A stretch of DNA of 64,000 nt from Temnopleurus reevesii (GCA_036244855.1 BQKZ01001875.1:4175-68174), one strand, 5' to 3'. Counted from the first letter of the stretch, positions 37,601-52,600 are shown. Numbers and translations: made by a program. Notes: generated by a model not told the origin, from the sequence alone.

Positions 37601-40600
37601 ACATTTTGTCCAATTGGAGAATGTTTTTCCCTGATTGTATTAGGCCCCTATTTTTCTTAAATTACCATGCATGTTCACATACATGTAAGCATGCAGGGTC
37701 TGTAATACTTTGAACAATTACTCACTACTCTTTATCAGATCTTGATCATGGAAAGATACTATGTGATTGCATGATTCACTTTAGAATACAGGAGTGTGAA
37801 AGTTAGAATATCAAATGATTTAACATTTTGTCCAATTGGAGCATGTTTTTCCCCGATTGTATTGAGCCCCTATTTTTCTTGTTACCATTCATATTAACAA
37901 CATAAGCATGCAGGGTCTGTAATACTGTGAATAATTACCGCTTTTATCAGATTTGATCATGGAAAGATACTTAAATGTGATTGCATGACTCACTTTAGAA
38001 TACAGGAGTCTGAAAGTTGGAATATCAAATGATCTAACCTTTTGGCCTATGGGAACATATTTTCCCCCAAGAATGCTAGGCCCCTAGTTTTCATAGCTGG
38101 TCGTGTTTACATTCATGAACAGGGATTCTCCCAATGATGAGAGGACCAAGCTTTTTTTTCATGATGATATTCACATCACCTTTAAGCATGCGATATATAT
38201 GTTCCTTATTGACAATTACTCAGCATTTGTTATCAGATTTCCATTGTTTATGATTAAATTCTTAATACATTCTGGTGTTTGCCACAAAGTTGTACCATAT
38301 TATGTTGAATTAGACCCATTTAAAGTGAGGTATAACCTGTCAAGCCAGGCTATAGCATTTTGCTGATGTTTGTGTATAGATTCCTGTAAGGCATGCAGGA
38401 TATGTTCCCTAATCGATAATTAGTCACCATTTTTATCAGATAGTGATTGTGGAAAGATTATAAAATTTTATTGCATGTTTTCAAAATTTGGAAACTTAAG
38501 GCCACCGCACACTACACGATTTTTAGTCGTACGACCTTAAGACCATGCGACCAGACTTTACGACCTGACATCGCACACTACGCGACCAAGACCTTAAGAC
38601 TGAAGAGCCGATACCGATATCTTAACATTAATAATCGATAGCTCAAAAGTTACGCGCTCGTTTCCCATCGCAACACGCAGCGCAATAAGTCGAAATTTCA
38701 ACGTTAAATCTTGGATTTTCCTTCGTAATTTGTCATATTTGACAGTGTCATCGAAAATTAAGAAATTACATTCATGATTTCAACTAATGATAATGCATTT
38801 ATTATTAAATAACAAAACACCTACATTTTAATGAGCAATTTTTGAGGGATGCTGTTGTGAGTGGAATGNTTAGACTATCAGATGATTTAACCTGCCGACC
38901 TATTTGTAAAGGATTTTCCCCAAGCAGGCTAGGGCCCTAGTTTTTTTGCTGTTCATGCTCACACCAATGTGACCATGCAGAATACATTACTTTCTAACAA
39001 TTGCTTACCACTTTTCTCATGTTTTTTATTGTCGAAAGATTGTGAATTTTGATTGCATGATTCAGTTAGGCCAGGCCAGCTTCTTGTTAATGTTTATTTT
39101 CATATTCATGCATTACATTCAGGATGTGAACGTTTCCAACAATTGCTCATCATACTTATCAGATTTTGATTGTGGAAAGATAATAAAAATTGGGTTGTAT
39201 CATCCAGTTTCAAATACATACAGGAGTTTGCAACTAAGATTATCAAGTTATTGTTAACCTTTTCAGTTTTGGCCTATTGGAGCAGGGTTTTTTTTTCAAG
39301 CAAGAGAGTCCCTAGTTTCCTTTTTACTGTTCAGATTGAAATTTATGTGATCATGCAGTGCCCGCCCCCCCCCAAAAAAAAAAGTGGCAACAAAGAAAAT
39401 AGTACTATGCCAGTCCCTTCAAAATCAATAATCTCAACTATGCTTCCTTTAGTGCATGGTATATTTGAGAAATCTCTCTCTCCCTCAATTTAAATTGATC
39501 ATACAGCTTTATCATTACAAACTCATTAGGAACTGTTGATACATGTGAATGTTGCTTTAGGTGCGAAGTGAGCTAATTCAACACGATGTTCACTTTAATT
39601 CATCACTCGCTTGAAATGATTCAATTTGAAAACTTCCTTCATTGGAAATTGGCAAGGCTGGCCCGACTCATTTGCGCCGATCCAAATCTACTCAAAGTAG
39701 ATGAGTTATAAATAGATAAAAAAGGAAACTAAGAATCCTCTGCCTATGAATACAGACAGCTCTCAGTAAATGTGTATGCACAGTAGGTGTCCATTGCTGC
39801 CTCTAGACATGGATGCAGTTAGATAGCAGGTATTCACATTTGTGGCCTCTTCGCACGAGGCTGGCCTTTTAAGCACAAGATGAGTTTGTTGTGTTAGAAC
39901 ATCCCCTGTTGTATGTGTTTGAAACAATCAGAAGTGCATTTTATTGTTCCAACATGCGGCCATGTATGAATTTGGAATGAATGTTCAAGCAGTTTGTGCA
40001 CAGGGCATTCACAGATGCACTCATACACCCAAAATAGAGTTTGAGAGAAAATTATGTTTTTAAAGTTTGCACATTTTTTTTCCAAATATTATGGATCAGA
40101 GTAAAATGATCTGACTCAAAATGCATGTGAACTGTATGTGAAAGCCCTTCTGTTTGGGAGAGAATTTGTTACATGCATGCTGAGACCCTTAGAAAATTAT
40201 AATTACATAAGAATCACATGATTTTCAATGATAAGTGTAGAGCACTTAAAAAATACAAAAACTTGGCTAAACTTCAGGGCAAAGTCTTGTGTTTGGGCCA
40301 CCCTTTCAACAAATCTGTTTGAGGTTTTGAAACCGAAAATCAAGTCATAATGTTAATTTTACTGATATTATAAACTGTATCGTCGGTTGTGTGAATGCCC
40401 TGTGGATGGATAAGAGGAAATGGATAAAGCCAGGGAGAGGGAGGTGCCCTGACCGTTGCAGGGGTGCGTGATTTCCTGCGACAATAGCGTGAAACTCTGA
40501 CTGATGCGAGCTCCACTCAGCATGCCTGTGTGCTAGTCGAACCCTCCGTAGGTGACATAGTGTACGTTTGCAGGAAAGAGAATGGAGAATAAGGGTAGAG

Positions 40601-43600
40601 ATGTTTAGGGGGAAGGGGAGAGGATGTGAGAGATTTCCTCTTGCGAGTCTGTTTTAAGGACAGATGCTTTGACGCAGGGACTTGGCGCTGTACTGGAGTT
40701 ACTCATCGCTGACATACGTAATATATATGCTCCTGTTGTTAAGAGAAGTTAAACCACACATGCTATTGGATAAAAGGAAGATACGCACTTAGGAGCTTTG
40801 ATGTATTGTGTAGTCATATGATAGTTCATTGCAAGTCGTTATCTGCTTTATACTCGGCATTCCATGGTGGTGATGGAATATTATTGATACTTTGTGTGAA
40901 ATGTGGATGAATGTGCCAAATATTGGATTTTAATTTGGATAATAAAGCAGAGGAATTATAATAAAGTGGATATTGCATGTAAGTTTCTTTGATTCATTGC
41001 ATTTAGTTTGGCTATTACCAGAGCTCAGTTTGAGCTTTCGTGTCGAATTAGCATGAAATCTCATTATGTATTTGTTTCATGTGACCTTCATGATGTTGTA
41101 ATTGAGCAGAATTTTGTATGATTTCATGTATTACGAGGAAGGTGGTTGCTTTATGAATTGCAAAGTTTAAAAAAATGTATATATTTTGCTTTAGTTTCTC
41201 ATTTATTGCATCCTACAGATCATTTTTTTTAGAAAGGCAAACATAGAACATTGGCAAAAGTTAATACTCCTATTGTTTTGATCTTCCTAAATACAGATGA
41301 CCATTTGAGCAAGAAACCTCCATCAGGCACAAGAACAACCACTCCAAGGATAGTGTCTCAGAAGTCAGCAGACTCTGCTAGTCCCAGAGGTTCAAAAGGG
41401 AAGCGCATCTTGCCAAACACTCCTGCCGACAAGCTCCAGACCGCCCGGCAATCCTCTACGTCAAGCAGCTCTGAACAGACGATGAGACAAAATGGTTTCC
41501 AGGCGTCCAACAGCAGTGCATTCCACAGTCCCAGGAATCACGCTGTAGAGCAACAGCAGCACCAGGAGACGCAACAGGAAAGGCGATTTCGTCAGGAGCG
41601 AGCCATGGAGGAGAAGGCGTTTGGAGTGAGGAGGCAGCTTCATGGGAGCTCCGACCCCATCCTTCCCAGGGGTTATGATCAGGACGAGGCTAGGAGAGAC
41701 TCCTGGGGTCCTGAAGGAAGCATGGACACTGATGTGCTTTTGAAAGACACTGAAACCTTGATGAGAAACCTAGAAGAGAGAATGCGGACAAAGCGTCATG
41801 ACACCCCATCGCCGGAGATGTCGGACTCGCATGACATGCCTCTGGACATTTCCCAAGATATCTCTCTGGTGTCATTGGAAGCAGATGTTGATACTGATGT
41901 AGATACTGTTAGTAATGTGAGCCTAGGTGGAGGTAATAACACCTGGGCAGGAAACAAGAGCAGGCATTACTCCTGCCCTGAGGATAACAATCCACCAGAA
42001 CAACCTCACTATACTAACGGAAGACAGAAGACTCCCAGGAGCACGGAGAAATCAAGGCCAGTTCAAGGCGAGGTCCAGAATAGAACAAGTAGCAATAAGA
42101 CCTCTCCTGCACCAGCTAAGGGTGGCGGAATTTGGAGCCGTTTGTCCACACCCAACAAACACAAAATGACTCCAGCAGAAAAAGAAACAGAGACCGTGAG
42201 TGACACGGAACATTCCTTCAGGAGGAACACCAACCTCACAAGCTCTCTTCCGACAGGGAGGGTAACTAACCGAACAACATCAAAAGGAGCATCAGACAAT
42301 ACCAAAGCCGTCAAGAAGCCGAAAAGCCTCAAACCGCCCAGTCTAACTCAGCCACGCCAGACGCGCAGCACCATGTTACGCAAGAGTAGATTTAGTGAGG
42401 ACTCTGGTGCTGACCATAGCGATATTAGTCCCAGCTCAAGTATGTCAGATCTTAGCTCTTCCAAAAATTTCCGTCGCGGTGGTTCGATGCGCGAGAGAAG
42501 CAGCGGTGCAGTCTCTGACTCTGGACGGCGCGGTCCAGGTGAGAGAGGAAGGGGGCGAACCCCATCGGCAAGGAATGGGGACTCTAGTGCAAGAACGGAC
42601 CACAGTCTTGGATCGCAGATCGTAAGACATGCTCGCACCCAGTCCATGCAGGACCAGAAGATGAAAGCAGAAGAGCCAAGGTCACGGGTTCCAACCTCCA
42701 CCTCACACAGTCGCACTCCGTCCGGAAACCTATCGCGCAAGAGTTCCATTGGCTCCACCGACAGCAACGTCAGTGGTGTGCGCAAAACCTCATCGAGCGC
42801 ATGGAGGAGGTACGATACGGCCGATGACTCCGACCATGACGTGGAAAACTACATCAAGAATGTCAGCACTCGCCGTACAGCACCGCAGAACCACCAACCC
42901 GAGGAGAGGGAGAGGCAGGCACCAGTGATCCAAAGACAGAAGTCCAGCTCCTTGCAGAACCTTCAGACCTCGGCACCAAGGACGTCACCGACCCGCAAGG
43001 CACCCAACCTGAGGGTAGAGATCGCCCAGGCCAGTAACACTCTGGCGCAGAACCTCCAGAGGCTGGCTCAGGGTGAAACCATCGATGAGATACAGATTGA
43101 CAGGATACCCAAAGAGCAGGTAAGATATCCAGAACATGAATATAATTTTGGACATGTCAACCTACCAGAATATCCTTGAGGAAAGAAACTAAAAAATGAA
43201 CAACCAAACAGCTGAACCAATTTTGCTCTCTTCTTGTTATCATTCTTTCTCTCACATTTTGTTCAGATGTTTGATGATTCACATTTCAATGTCAATCTTC
43301 ATGCACATTCCGGAAAGTTGGCATTTCGGCATAAAGGCCACGATCACCATTTTTTCTTTGCATATTAAAGTGTCTTTTGTCCCATTCTCCAAACCCCAAA
43401 TTATTTCTTTTTTATTACCTGCACAGGTTCATGAGTCATTTACCTTTCTTTTTTTTTCATCAGAAAATAAAGATATTTGACACATCTTATCTGTTTATTT
43501 ATGTGAATTAGATGAACAGAACTTGAATGCCAAGTTTTATCGTAATCTCAAAGATGTGGTGCATGAACACTGCAGTTGAAGGGCACCAGCCAATTAAAAT

Positions 43601-46600
43601 GTCTATTCAAATTGTGTCTTTTCAAAATTACACTCCATGAGCCAATTAGAATGATTGTTTTAATTTGCCATTGATATGTAGTTGTTTACCACTTTGTCTC
43701 TCCATTGCAAAAACCTGCCTATGTTAATTCTTGCAAAATTACTTAAAAAGTAATGATTTTCAATTGCCGATAATGATGACAGTTTTAGTGATTTTTCTCC
43801 TTTTAAACCTTCTCTGCATCAAATGCCAAATATTTACTCAATCAAATAGGTCAGATCATGTGTCAATTAAAAAGAAATGTTCATTATGCATCGCAGAAAT
43901 ATTTGTAGAATTCTGAATAAACAATTATTGAATCATCCCTCAACATATGTTAGATTATCGTGAAGGAGTTAAAAGAGCTAAAAAACTTCATTGGAAATTT
44001 GAAGGTAAACCGTTTGGAAATCCATGCCGGCAGTTTATGTTCCTGTGCAGCCATGCAACTTATGACTCACAGGATTGGAGAAGGAAGTGTAATTTTTTTA
44101 ATATACTGACAGGTAGAGCGCCAGGGGAATTCATTTAGAGAACTGATACCTGCCAAATGTTATTATATATTTTCTCCAGGGCAGCTCTAATTTTATTGAA
44201 AGATATCGCTATTTCCAAAACATGGGATGAGGTTTAGTTCAATTTGAGTCAATGTGATCTGGGCACCGTAACATAAAGGTTTGTGGTCAATCGCTAAATG
44301 AAAAGAGTAGTTCTGATCGGTTACTGGCCAGTCTATGGAACAAAATTCACATGCAAGGAATATTTTGATTGGTCATTTTCATGAACGATTAATCACAAAA
44401 CGTTATGTTATGAGGCCCGGACCTGTCATGCAGCAGTTTACATCTTAATTGATACTCCTATTTTCAATATTTATTTTCAATACTACGCAACCAGAAGTTT
44501 CAGCATTTGACTTTGGAAAATTTCGTGAGAACTGAACATATGTGAAAGAAGAATGCTTGCATTTTTAATGCAAAATTCATATGCAAATTTGCCATCAACT
44601 CCCTTTTTTGCTTCAGTTTTGTCGCCGCAAAACTTCTTGGTTTTTTAACACACTTTTCATGTTTTTGGAGACTTCAAATAAATTTAGGGGGAGGAAAAAA
44701 GTTTAAAACCTGCAGTTAAAATATCATCGGTCATTTCTTCATTTGTTTGTTTCGTTTTTCATTATAAATACTAAGCCTTTATGCCTCTTTTACATCCTCT
44801 TTATTCATTCATACATCCATTCCATTGAATCCAGCTCATATTTCATTTTGTGGTAAGTCTATCTTTCTCTCTCTCTGTACCTGTACTGCTTTTTGCTCGG
44901 TTATGGTATAAACTGGTGCCTCCTCAACGCATGCTAGAGTCTTCTCCGATTGTAGAAGTCTACAGTAATATTGTGCTCTCACTGCCATTCAGATTTGAAA
45001 ACTGGATTGCCCCATCTCTCAATATATCATCTGCAAGTGAAGACATAATTAAACACTTGAGCAAATTAATTCTGCATTTTAAGCTTCTGAGATGTTAGTT
45101 TTCGCAGGGCACTGTACAGCGCATTTTTATTGGTAGGAATTAGTGTTTTCATGTGCCAAAGTATAGTTTTTTTTGCAGATAATTTTTGAGAAGCAGTGGG
45201 CACTCGTTATAAAGGTACATCTGCAGTTCCGAGTTGCAAATCATTTAGTGAAATTTGTATTATTGCTGTGGAACATGCAGCTTCCCGCGACCACATTAAT
45301 GCACTTGCCATAATATGCATAATATTTTTTTTAATTGACAATTAAAGGGTTTCAAATAGATAGGCCCCAGCTTGAATCGTTCATAAAAAAAACTTGGTTA
45401 TCCCAACCCTAAACTTTGTACATTTAAATATCCAGCAGAGCATGTGAATTGTAAACCTAAATTTGTAAATGCCTAAATTGCAATGCCTTTGCAATGTACC
45501 CACTCACAACACACACACTCACACGTACACACACACTTACACATACACACACAACTACACACACACACACACACACACATACAGAGTGCATGCAAAGCCA
45601 CGGGTCATAGTCCTTTTTCAGCCTCTGTTTATTATTTTCTGGAGGGAAAGAAAATCAAATTGTTCGTCACATAAAGTGGAATGGGGCAACCACAGATGGA
45701 GACAAAGACTCCATAGTCTCCAAATTAAATTAAATGTTATACATTTATAGCCACAAAGGAACTGCAGGTATACCTTAAAGGCTAGGAGCTTGAGATCCTT
45801 ATATACATGTAGCAGGTAGCAATGGATGTGTAGTGTAGAGAGCCAGCCTAATGTAGTCCTTCCCCCTTTTAATTGATCCACACCCAGGAAATAATTATAC
45901 CTCGATAAATCAACAAGTCAATATGCGTTGAGGGTCGACTCAATCACCCATGATTTAAAGCTTACATAGGAATCTTAAATAAGATTGCATTCCATAGAAG
46001 AATTGGGAAGTAATTCCATGTTGATCACAATACAGTATGGGACCTATTTTGACAATGAAATTGTTCAAAATAGTTGACAAGGAAATTGTTCAAAATGCTT
46101 TTACATTGTTGGTAATACAGAAAGTACCATGTGGGACTAGAATGATGATCTTAATACTTTTCTCATTATTCTCTTCTCACAATTCTTTCAATTCACATTT
46201 CCATTGAGAGTCATTTTGAATATATTGTGCATATATAGTTTTGATCCATATCACCTGAGGTATTTTTTTCTTCAATTATATGATTATTTATGATTTTATG
46301 ATTTTCTTGATATTAATCAGATAGGCTTTGCCTTGGGGGAATTTTATCGAAATTTAAATTACTTTTTGTTGATTCTGCAATGGGGGAAAATCTGTATGTA
46401 AAGGGATATTTTGATCTAGATTTTATGAGATGCAATTTCTTATAAGCATTGGATTAATGTGTAGTGATAAAACACACAGTATTTTATTAAAGTGGGAACT
46501 GGAAACTATATTTTTATTCTTTATCTCTTTCCTTTTTCTGAATTGGGGAGGAACCATTACTCAGATATACCAATTTAACTATATTTTATTCATTTATACC

Positions 46601-49600
46601 AGCAGCAAATAAATTGTACCCCAAAAGAGCTAACAAATATGCAAAGATTGATATTCTATATACACAAAATGTACAATTTATCAAATGTCCTGAAATTATG
46701 CTGAAGATCGATATATGTAGGATTTTTTTTTTGGGGGGGGGTGAATTCTTTTTTTAATTTTGTGAAGAGTTTGTCAGATTTGTTTCTGTAAAATTTATCT
46801 TTTTGATGTAAAGTAAATCTGTTTTTATTTAATTGTATTTAATTTGTTGGATGTTCTGGCATGGTAGTGATTGAAATGTGTTCCCTCTGTACAGTATGAT
46901 GCATGTCAGCATAACTTGTGACTGACAGAAAAAAAGTATTCTAGTGAAATTTCCAAATTAGTCTGTCAAAACCATTCCCCCATACATATTCATGAGCTTG
47001 TTTTTTCCCAGGATTATTTTTTTCTGTCCATTCCATCGAACCTTATATATTTGATAGGGCATACCAACATTGATCTCTTTAATATCACCCTTTTTTCATC
47101 CAAATCTGATGTAAATTGCAATATTGAAAGCATTTCTAGATTGAAATCTATACTCAAATAAGGTACATTGCATTCTCAAGTCTATCTTCATGATTTTATT
47201 TCTTCCTCAATTCTCCCTGGATGTTAGCTCCCCTCTTTAAATTTTGTTTGTTTTCATTTATTTCTTTATCTTCTCCTCTTTATCATACACCTCTCCATTT
47301 CTTCTTCTGGTAAAACTTATGTGGTCTATTTATGAGCAACAGAGTTTTAGTATATTGTGGTGATATTGTCTCATTTGAAGTTCTTTTGTGTAGTTCATGT
47401 AATTCATATTGCAGCAATATGCATATTTACGATTATGTTTATGTTTATGTATGTGTATTGAATGTAGAAACAATGATTGGTGTTGAGTTGAAAAATCTTC
47501 TGTGGCTAATTCGTTAGTGGTTTTTAAATGTTTTTTTCTTAATCTTGCGACTGCTGCAAGGACACCACAAAATCCTGAAATGGCAACAAATATTTTCATA
47601 TACTACTGAAATACATACATGTACATGTTTTGATTTGTATGTTCTTGTTTTAATATGATTTTTTATTATGTTTTTTTTTTCATGCTGCAGTTCTTAGTTT
47701 TAATGTTCATATGATTATATTTATTATATTTATATTCAACCCCGCTCAGAATAATCAACAATTACGTAAACATGTTTTGCTAGGATTAACTGAACCATAT
47801 TAGTAAATGCAATTAATCCCTTGGCTGAGATGGCCATCATAATATTGCCAGTATCATTCACACAGCTTCATACATATTAGTTACCCTTTGATAATGCCAA
47901 TCAAAATGCTATAAAAAAAGCAGGGCGCTAGAAACCCACTTGCCCGCATGCCAGGGGCAACAAAATTAAGCTGTCGGGCAAGTAAATGAAATTGTCACTT
48001 GCCCAATCAGGCAACTAACAATTTTATACTAGTTTTCCTTTATATATGAAAATTTACATTGGCCATTAATTTTGGGCAAGACAAACTCTTGTTCGGGCAA
48101 GTGATTGGAAAACTCGGTTTCCCGACCGGGCAACTGGTAAGCAAAATTCTTGTAGCACCCTGAAAAGTCACAATTACCTTTCGGCACTAATGCAGCTAGA
48201 AAGAAAGAGGGATAGATATGGCTAATTAATGATTATTTTATTAATCATTTCGGTTTTAGCACAGTATTTATTAATAAAAGGCGATATAGAAAAGAATACT
48301 TGACAATTTTCAGCAACTCAGTAAACAAAACAAAAGTTAAAATGAATATAAACAAATAAACAAAGTACAAAATAGCTCTTGAGATTTCAGCAAGAAATTG
48401 AGTTACGTGAAAATGCATCGTTCACACAAAATGAACAGACTTTATGAATTATCCTCCCTTGTTCTAGATTTTTTAAAGATATGAATACATAATGTATATG
48501 TGTATATTGACTCTGTTTCAACTTTGGTTCTGATATTTTTTTTTTAACTGCACGTTACAGTTTTGCAGTGATATTTGTTTGGATTTGGAGATCTGTTACA
48601 CATTGTAGAAGGCATTTCTCTTTTGCAAAGTTGAGAGTGTATTTTTATGTCATGAACATTAAGATTGAAGGTCTTCACAGAATAGTGGACCAGGGCGGTA
48701 ATTTATATAATAGAAAAATTGTATAAATATTGAATTTTATTAATTTTCCTATTTTCCAAGTCTAATATGCATAAGATTCTCGATCATTCAGCACAAGAAT
48801 TGATACCAGTCGTGCGAAAAGTCGTGATTAAGGTCGATAGAAAATTTAGTACGCTACCACTTCTTCAATAAAGAGATGCCAATCATTTCGCAATGTGCAT
48901 GAGGTGTATTTTTATGTAAATTCAAGGCTTTTATCACAAATGAATGGCTGAGAGTATGGTTACACTTGTTGTGCTTTTTTCTCACAAGCAAATTTGTTGT
49001 TAACCTATTGATATTTTAATTTTAAGCTCGTGCGTATATTCCTGAATGGTTGACAACTCTGCTTGATGTAGAATAATTTCGATAAACATAAGCAACCTTA
49101 AATGATGATTTCACAAGCCAGCAAAGACAGTACTGTTGCATGAACATAAGGGAAACCGAACATAGCAACAAATAATTTGTTGCTCTGTGGAGATGTTCAT
49201 GATACCATGTTTTCTTTAACATTTATTTGAATGTTATTGTCTTACAGTGTTTTCATGTAGCTAGATACTGAGCCCGAGGGCTGGTTTGTGGTATCAACCA
49301 TATGCTTGACAGCAATTTAGACTTAGATTTAAAGGGCATGTAGATATTTCTTTCCTTTAGTGAGCCATCCCCTCATGACTTTGTTTCCGTTTATGTCTCC
49401 AGCAAATGATGGACGAGCTATTGAGTGAGGACTCTGTACATCTTGGCAACAGGCAGGATATCTGGCAGGGTGAACGTCAGCATCCCCAGGTCCCCCTACA
49501 GAGGTCATCTTCTCTCAGCTTTCAACCAGGTAAAGTATCTCGTGTGAATAGGGTTTAGAAGTATGTCACTGGCAAACGTTTTAACATAGTAAGGAGGTTT

Positions 49601-52600
49601 TACAATGTTCATCTTGGTTGCAAGTAGGATACATGGCAGGGAGAACGTCGGCAACCTTGGGTCCCCTTTAGAGGTCGTCTTCACTCAGCTTTCAACCAGG
49701 TAAAGTATCTAGTGTGAACAGGGATTAGAGGTGTGGTATTGGCAAATGTTTTAATGTTGGTTCAGATATTTTATCATGGGCATTTTCGTCTCGAGCAGGA
49801 TATATGGCAGGGCGAGCGTCAGCATCCCCAGGTACCACTGCAGAGGTCGTCTTCACTCAGCTTTCAACCAGGTAAAGTATCTAGTGTGAACAGGGCTTTG
49901 AGGTGTGGTATTGGTAGGAATGCGTTGATGTAGGTTTGATGGGTTGTACAAAAAGGCCTCTGTACATCTTGGCAACAGGCAGGATATATGGCAGAACACC
50001 AGTATCCCCAGGTCCCCCTTCAGAGGTCGTCTTCACTCAGCTTTCAACCAGGTAAAGTATCTAGTGTGAACAGGGTTTAGAAGTGTATCACAGGGAAATG
50101 CCCTAATTTTGGTTTGTAGATTTTACCAGGGATCTTAGTGAAAAATTTCTACATCTTTGCAGCAGGTAGGATATGTGGCAGGGCAAACGTCAGCATCCCC
50201 AGGTCCCCCTTCAGAGGTCATGTCACTCAGCTTTCAATCAGGTAAAAGTATCTAGTGTGAACAGGGTTTAGAAATGTTGCACCAGCTATGCTTTATTGTT
50301 GGTTTGGACGAGCTACTTAGTGAGGACTCTGTACATCTTGGTAGCAGGCTGGATATATGGCAGGGCGAACAGATCCCCCTACAGAGGTCGTCTTCACTCA
50401 GCTTTCAACCAGGTAAAGTATCTAGTGTGAACGGGTGTAGCGATGTGGCACTAGAAAATGTTTTGACGTTGGTTTTGAGGTTTTACCAGGAATCCAAGTA
50501 AGAACTCTGTTCATCTTTGCACCAGGCAGGATATATGGCAAGGCGAATACCAGTATCTCCACTTCCCCCTGCAGAGGTCATATATAGTGTGTACAGGACC
50601 TAGAGATGTTGTTCCTTTTAGTATTGCATCCATTTGGGACTTATTGATTGTACAAGAAGACAGATGAAGACTCTGTTCATCTTAGTAGCAGACAAGATAT
50701 GTGGGAGGCGAAGTCAACATATTTAACCTTGCAAAGTATTGAGTGTGAACGGGGTGTAGAGTTGTGGCACGAGCAAATGTTATGGTGTGGGTTGAGATGT
50801 TTTTCCGTGAAGGTGATTTACTCTGTTCATGTCGCCAGCAGACAGAAGATATGGCAGAACAAACGCCTCCATCCCCACGTACCGCTGCAAAGGATAACTT
50901 CACTCAGCTTTCAATTAGGTTAATCATCTAGTGTGAACAGGGTTTAGAGGTGTGGTACTGGTGGTAATGTATTCATGTTGGTTTGAAGATTTTAACAGGA
51001 ATCCAAGTGAGAACTCTCTTCATTTTGGCAGCGGCAGGATATATCGGCATTATGAATGCTGGTATCACCACAGTACTGCTGAAGAGGAAATCTTCACTCC
51101 GCTTTCAACCAGTGAAAGTATATAGTATGAACAGGGTTTAGAGGTGTGGCACTGACAAGTGTTTTAATATTTATGCAGATTTTTTTCTACAAAGGTGAGT
51201 GAAGGCTCTGTTCACCTTTACAGAAGGCAGGATATCTAGCAGGGCAAAAGTCAGCATCCCCAGTTTCCCCTTTAGAGGTAATCTTCACTCAGTTTTCAAA
51301 CAGGTAAAGGAGAGTTAGTGTGAACTGGGCTTAGAGGTGTGATACTGGTTTGTGTAGTCCTGAACATTTCGCATGGAAGAGAACGGTTCAGATTAGGGTT
51401 CATTAATAACAATGTGAACATCACCACATTTTTATTTAGTCATTTTTTCCATTTCACCTTTCAGAGCAAGTGCAACATGGCCCAGAAAGTCCTCCCGTCC
51501 ACTTTAAGAAGAAACAACCTTTTAATAAATCAGAGGTGAGTCCATTTATACTCTGTAGATTTTAGTCTACTAACATTTACCCTTCTATACATAGAAAAAT
51601 TGAACAACAAAACAGTTGTTCAACGAAGACACTGACAGGTTTTGGCCAAGAATAGAAAAATTTATGGAGATAGTAACTGAAAGCAATACATTAAGTTGTA
51701 CTGTTATAAATAATGGGAAAACAATATGAGCGACAAATTTTGGCCAAGAATAGACAAATTTATGGAGATCTTATCTCTACACAATACATGTAGTAGTGCT
51801 GTTTGTGGAAAAGGGAAAAAGCAAATCTGTATATTTTTGCAGTTTCACTTTAAATGGGCCCAACAACTGTTTCTTCATATTTAGAGAAGAGGTTCTGTAA
51901 GGAAAAAAAGTATTATGTATTTTATTCCAATGAAGGGGTTTAGGCATTTCTCATGGATACAAATGAGGCCAGCATCTATAAGACACCTGTTGTTGTTGAT
52001 TTGACAGAATATTACACTATTCTACACTGCTGATTTGTCATTAATCCAACTGTTGATCTGAGGACATGCTCTTGAATAAAATTAGTCACAATATCACGAT
52101 ATCACAATGCTTCCAGCTTCAATCTTTTCACATAACCCTCCAAGATTCTACCCCAAATTAAAGCTTGCTTTCATTTCCCTTCCCTACATGGACATGAACT
52201 TTTCATATTTTAATGTAAGATAAACCCTACAAACTTTGGTATTCTAGAAATTAATGACATTAGATGTAAACAAATGAAATTTTTGGGAAGCGTAATGTTT
52301 TTTTTTAAAATAATGTAATAGAAATTAGAGATAGAGATCATGGTCTCTGAGGATGGTAGTTTCAATGAATTACAACATGATTTTCAATGACTGGGACTGA
52401 TATGTCTTTTTGCATTGTGATTGCAACTTGATGCACAATGAAACTGAATAAATATTGTTTTTATTTACTCCTTTTACATTCATGCACTCAGTCTGCAAGT
52501 GATTTGATTGCATTGCCCAAGGTTAATTCATATTTTTAGTAGGGTTTACACTCAGAGCCGAAACCTCAAAGTTTCAGAAAATATGACAGTCTTCCTTCAG

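Larger units (their letters stand above)
34902..41296 (+). other. Intron 9
   Basis: 6.4 kb, with a CT-rich stretch (35160-35350), the satellite of about 220 bp units (about 35850-39350), a partial TIR element (38499-38605) and a somewhat GC-richer unique stretch (40380-40700) in which I find no phase-compatible exon. An unresolved base is at 38869. Confidence 0.65.
43120..49402 (+). other. Intron 10
   Basis: 6.3 kb AT-rich intron. It holds MITEs at 44260-44421 and 47921-48162 and a CA microsatellite at about 45508-45582. The open frame at 43947-44138 has no recognisable domain and no fitting splice sites. Confidence 0.65.

Noticed and set aside
35850..39350. Regularly spaced repeats as a CRISPR array
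   Set aside because: Units are about 220 bp and diverged, the gene is intron-rich and eukaryotic, and there are no short direct repeats with unique spacers.
42348..42785. 145-codon minus-strand frame opposite exon 10
   Set aside because: Shadow of a real, conserved coding exon; no independent features.
41251..43179. A 642-codon open frame starting at ATG 41251 as a stand-alone gene
   Set aside because: The first 15 codons are intron and acceptor tract, and the last 20 run past a GTAAGA donor. The middle is exon 10 of the CEP170-like gene.
43947..44138. 63-codon open frame GVKRAKKLHWKFEGKPFG... as a small gene or exon
   Set aside because: Has a reasonable amino acid mix but no recognisable family, no fitting splice sites and no phase match between exons 10 and 11.
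45469..45750. Open frame with THTHTHT repeats
   Set aside because: Translation of a CA microsatellite inside an intron.
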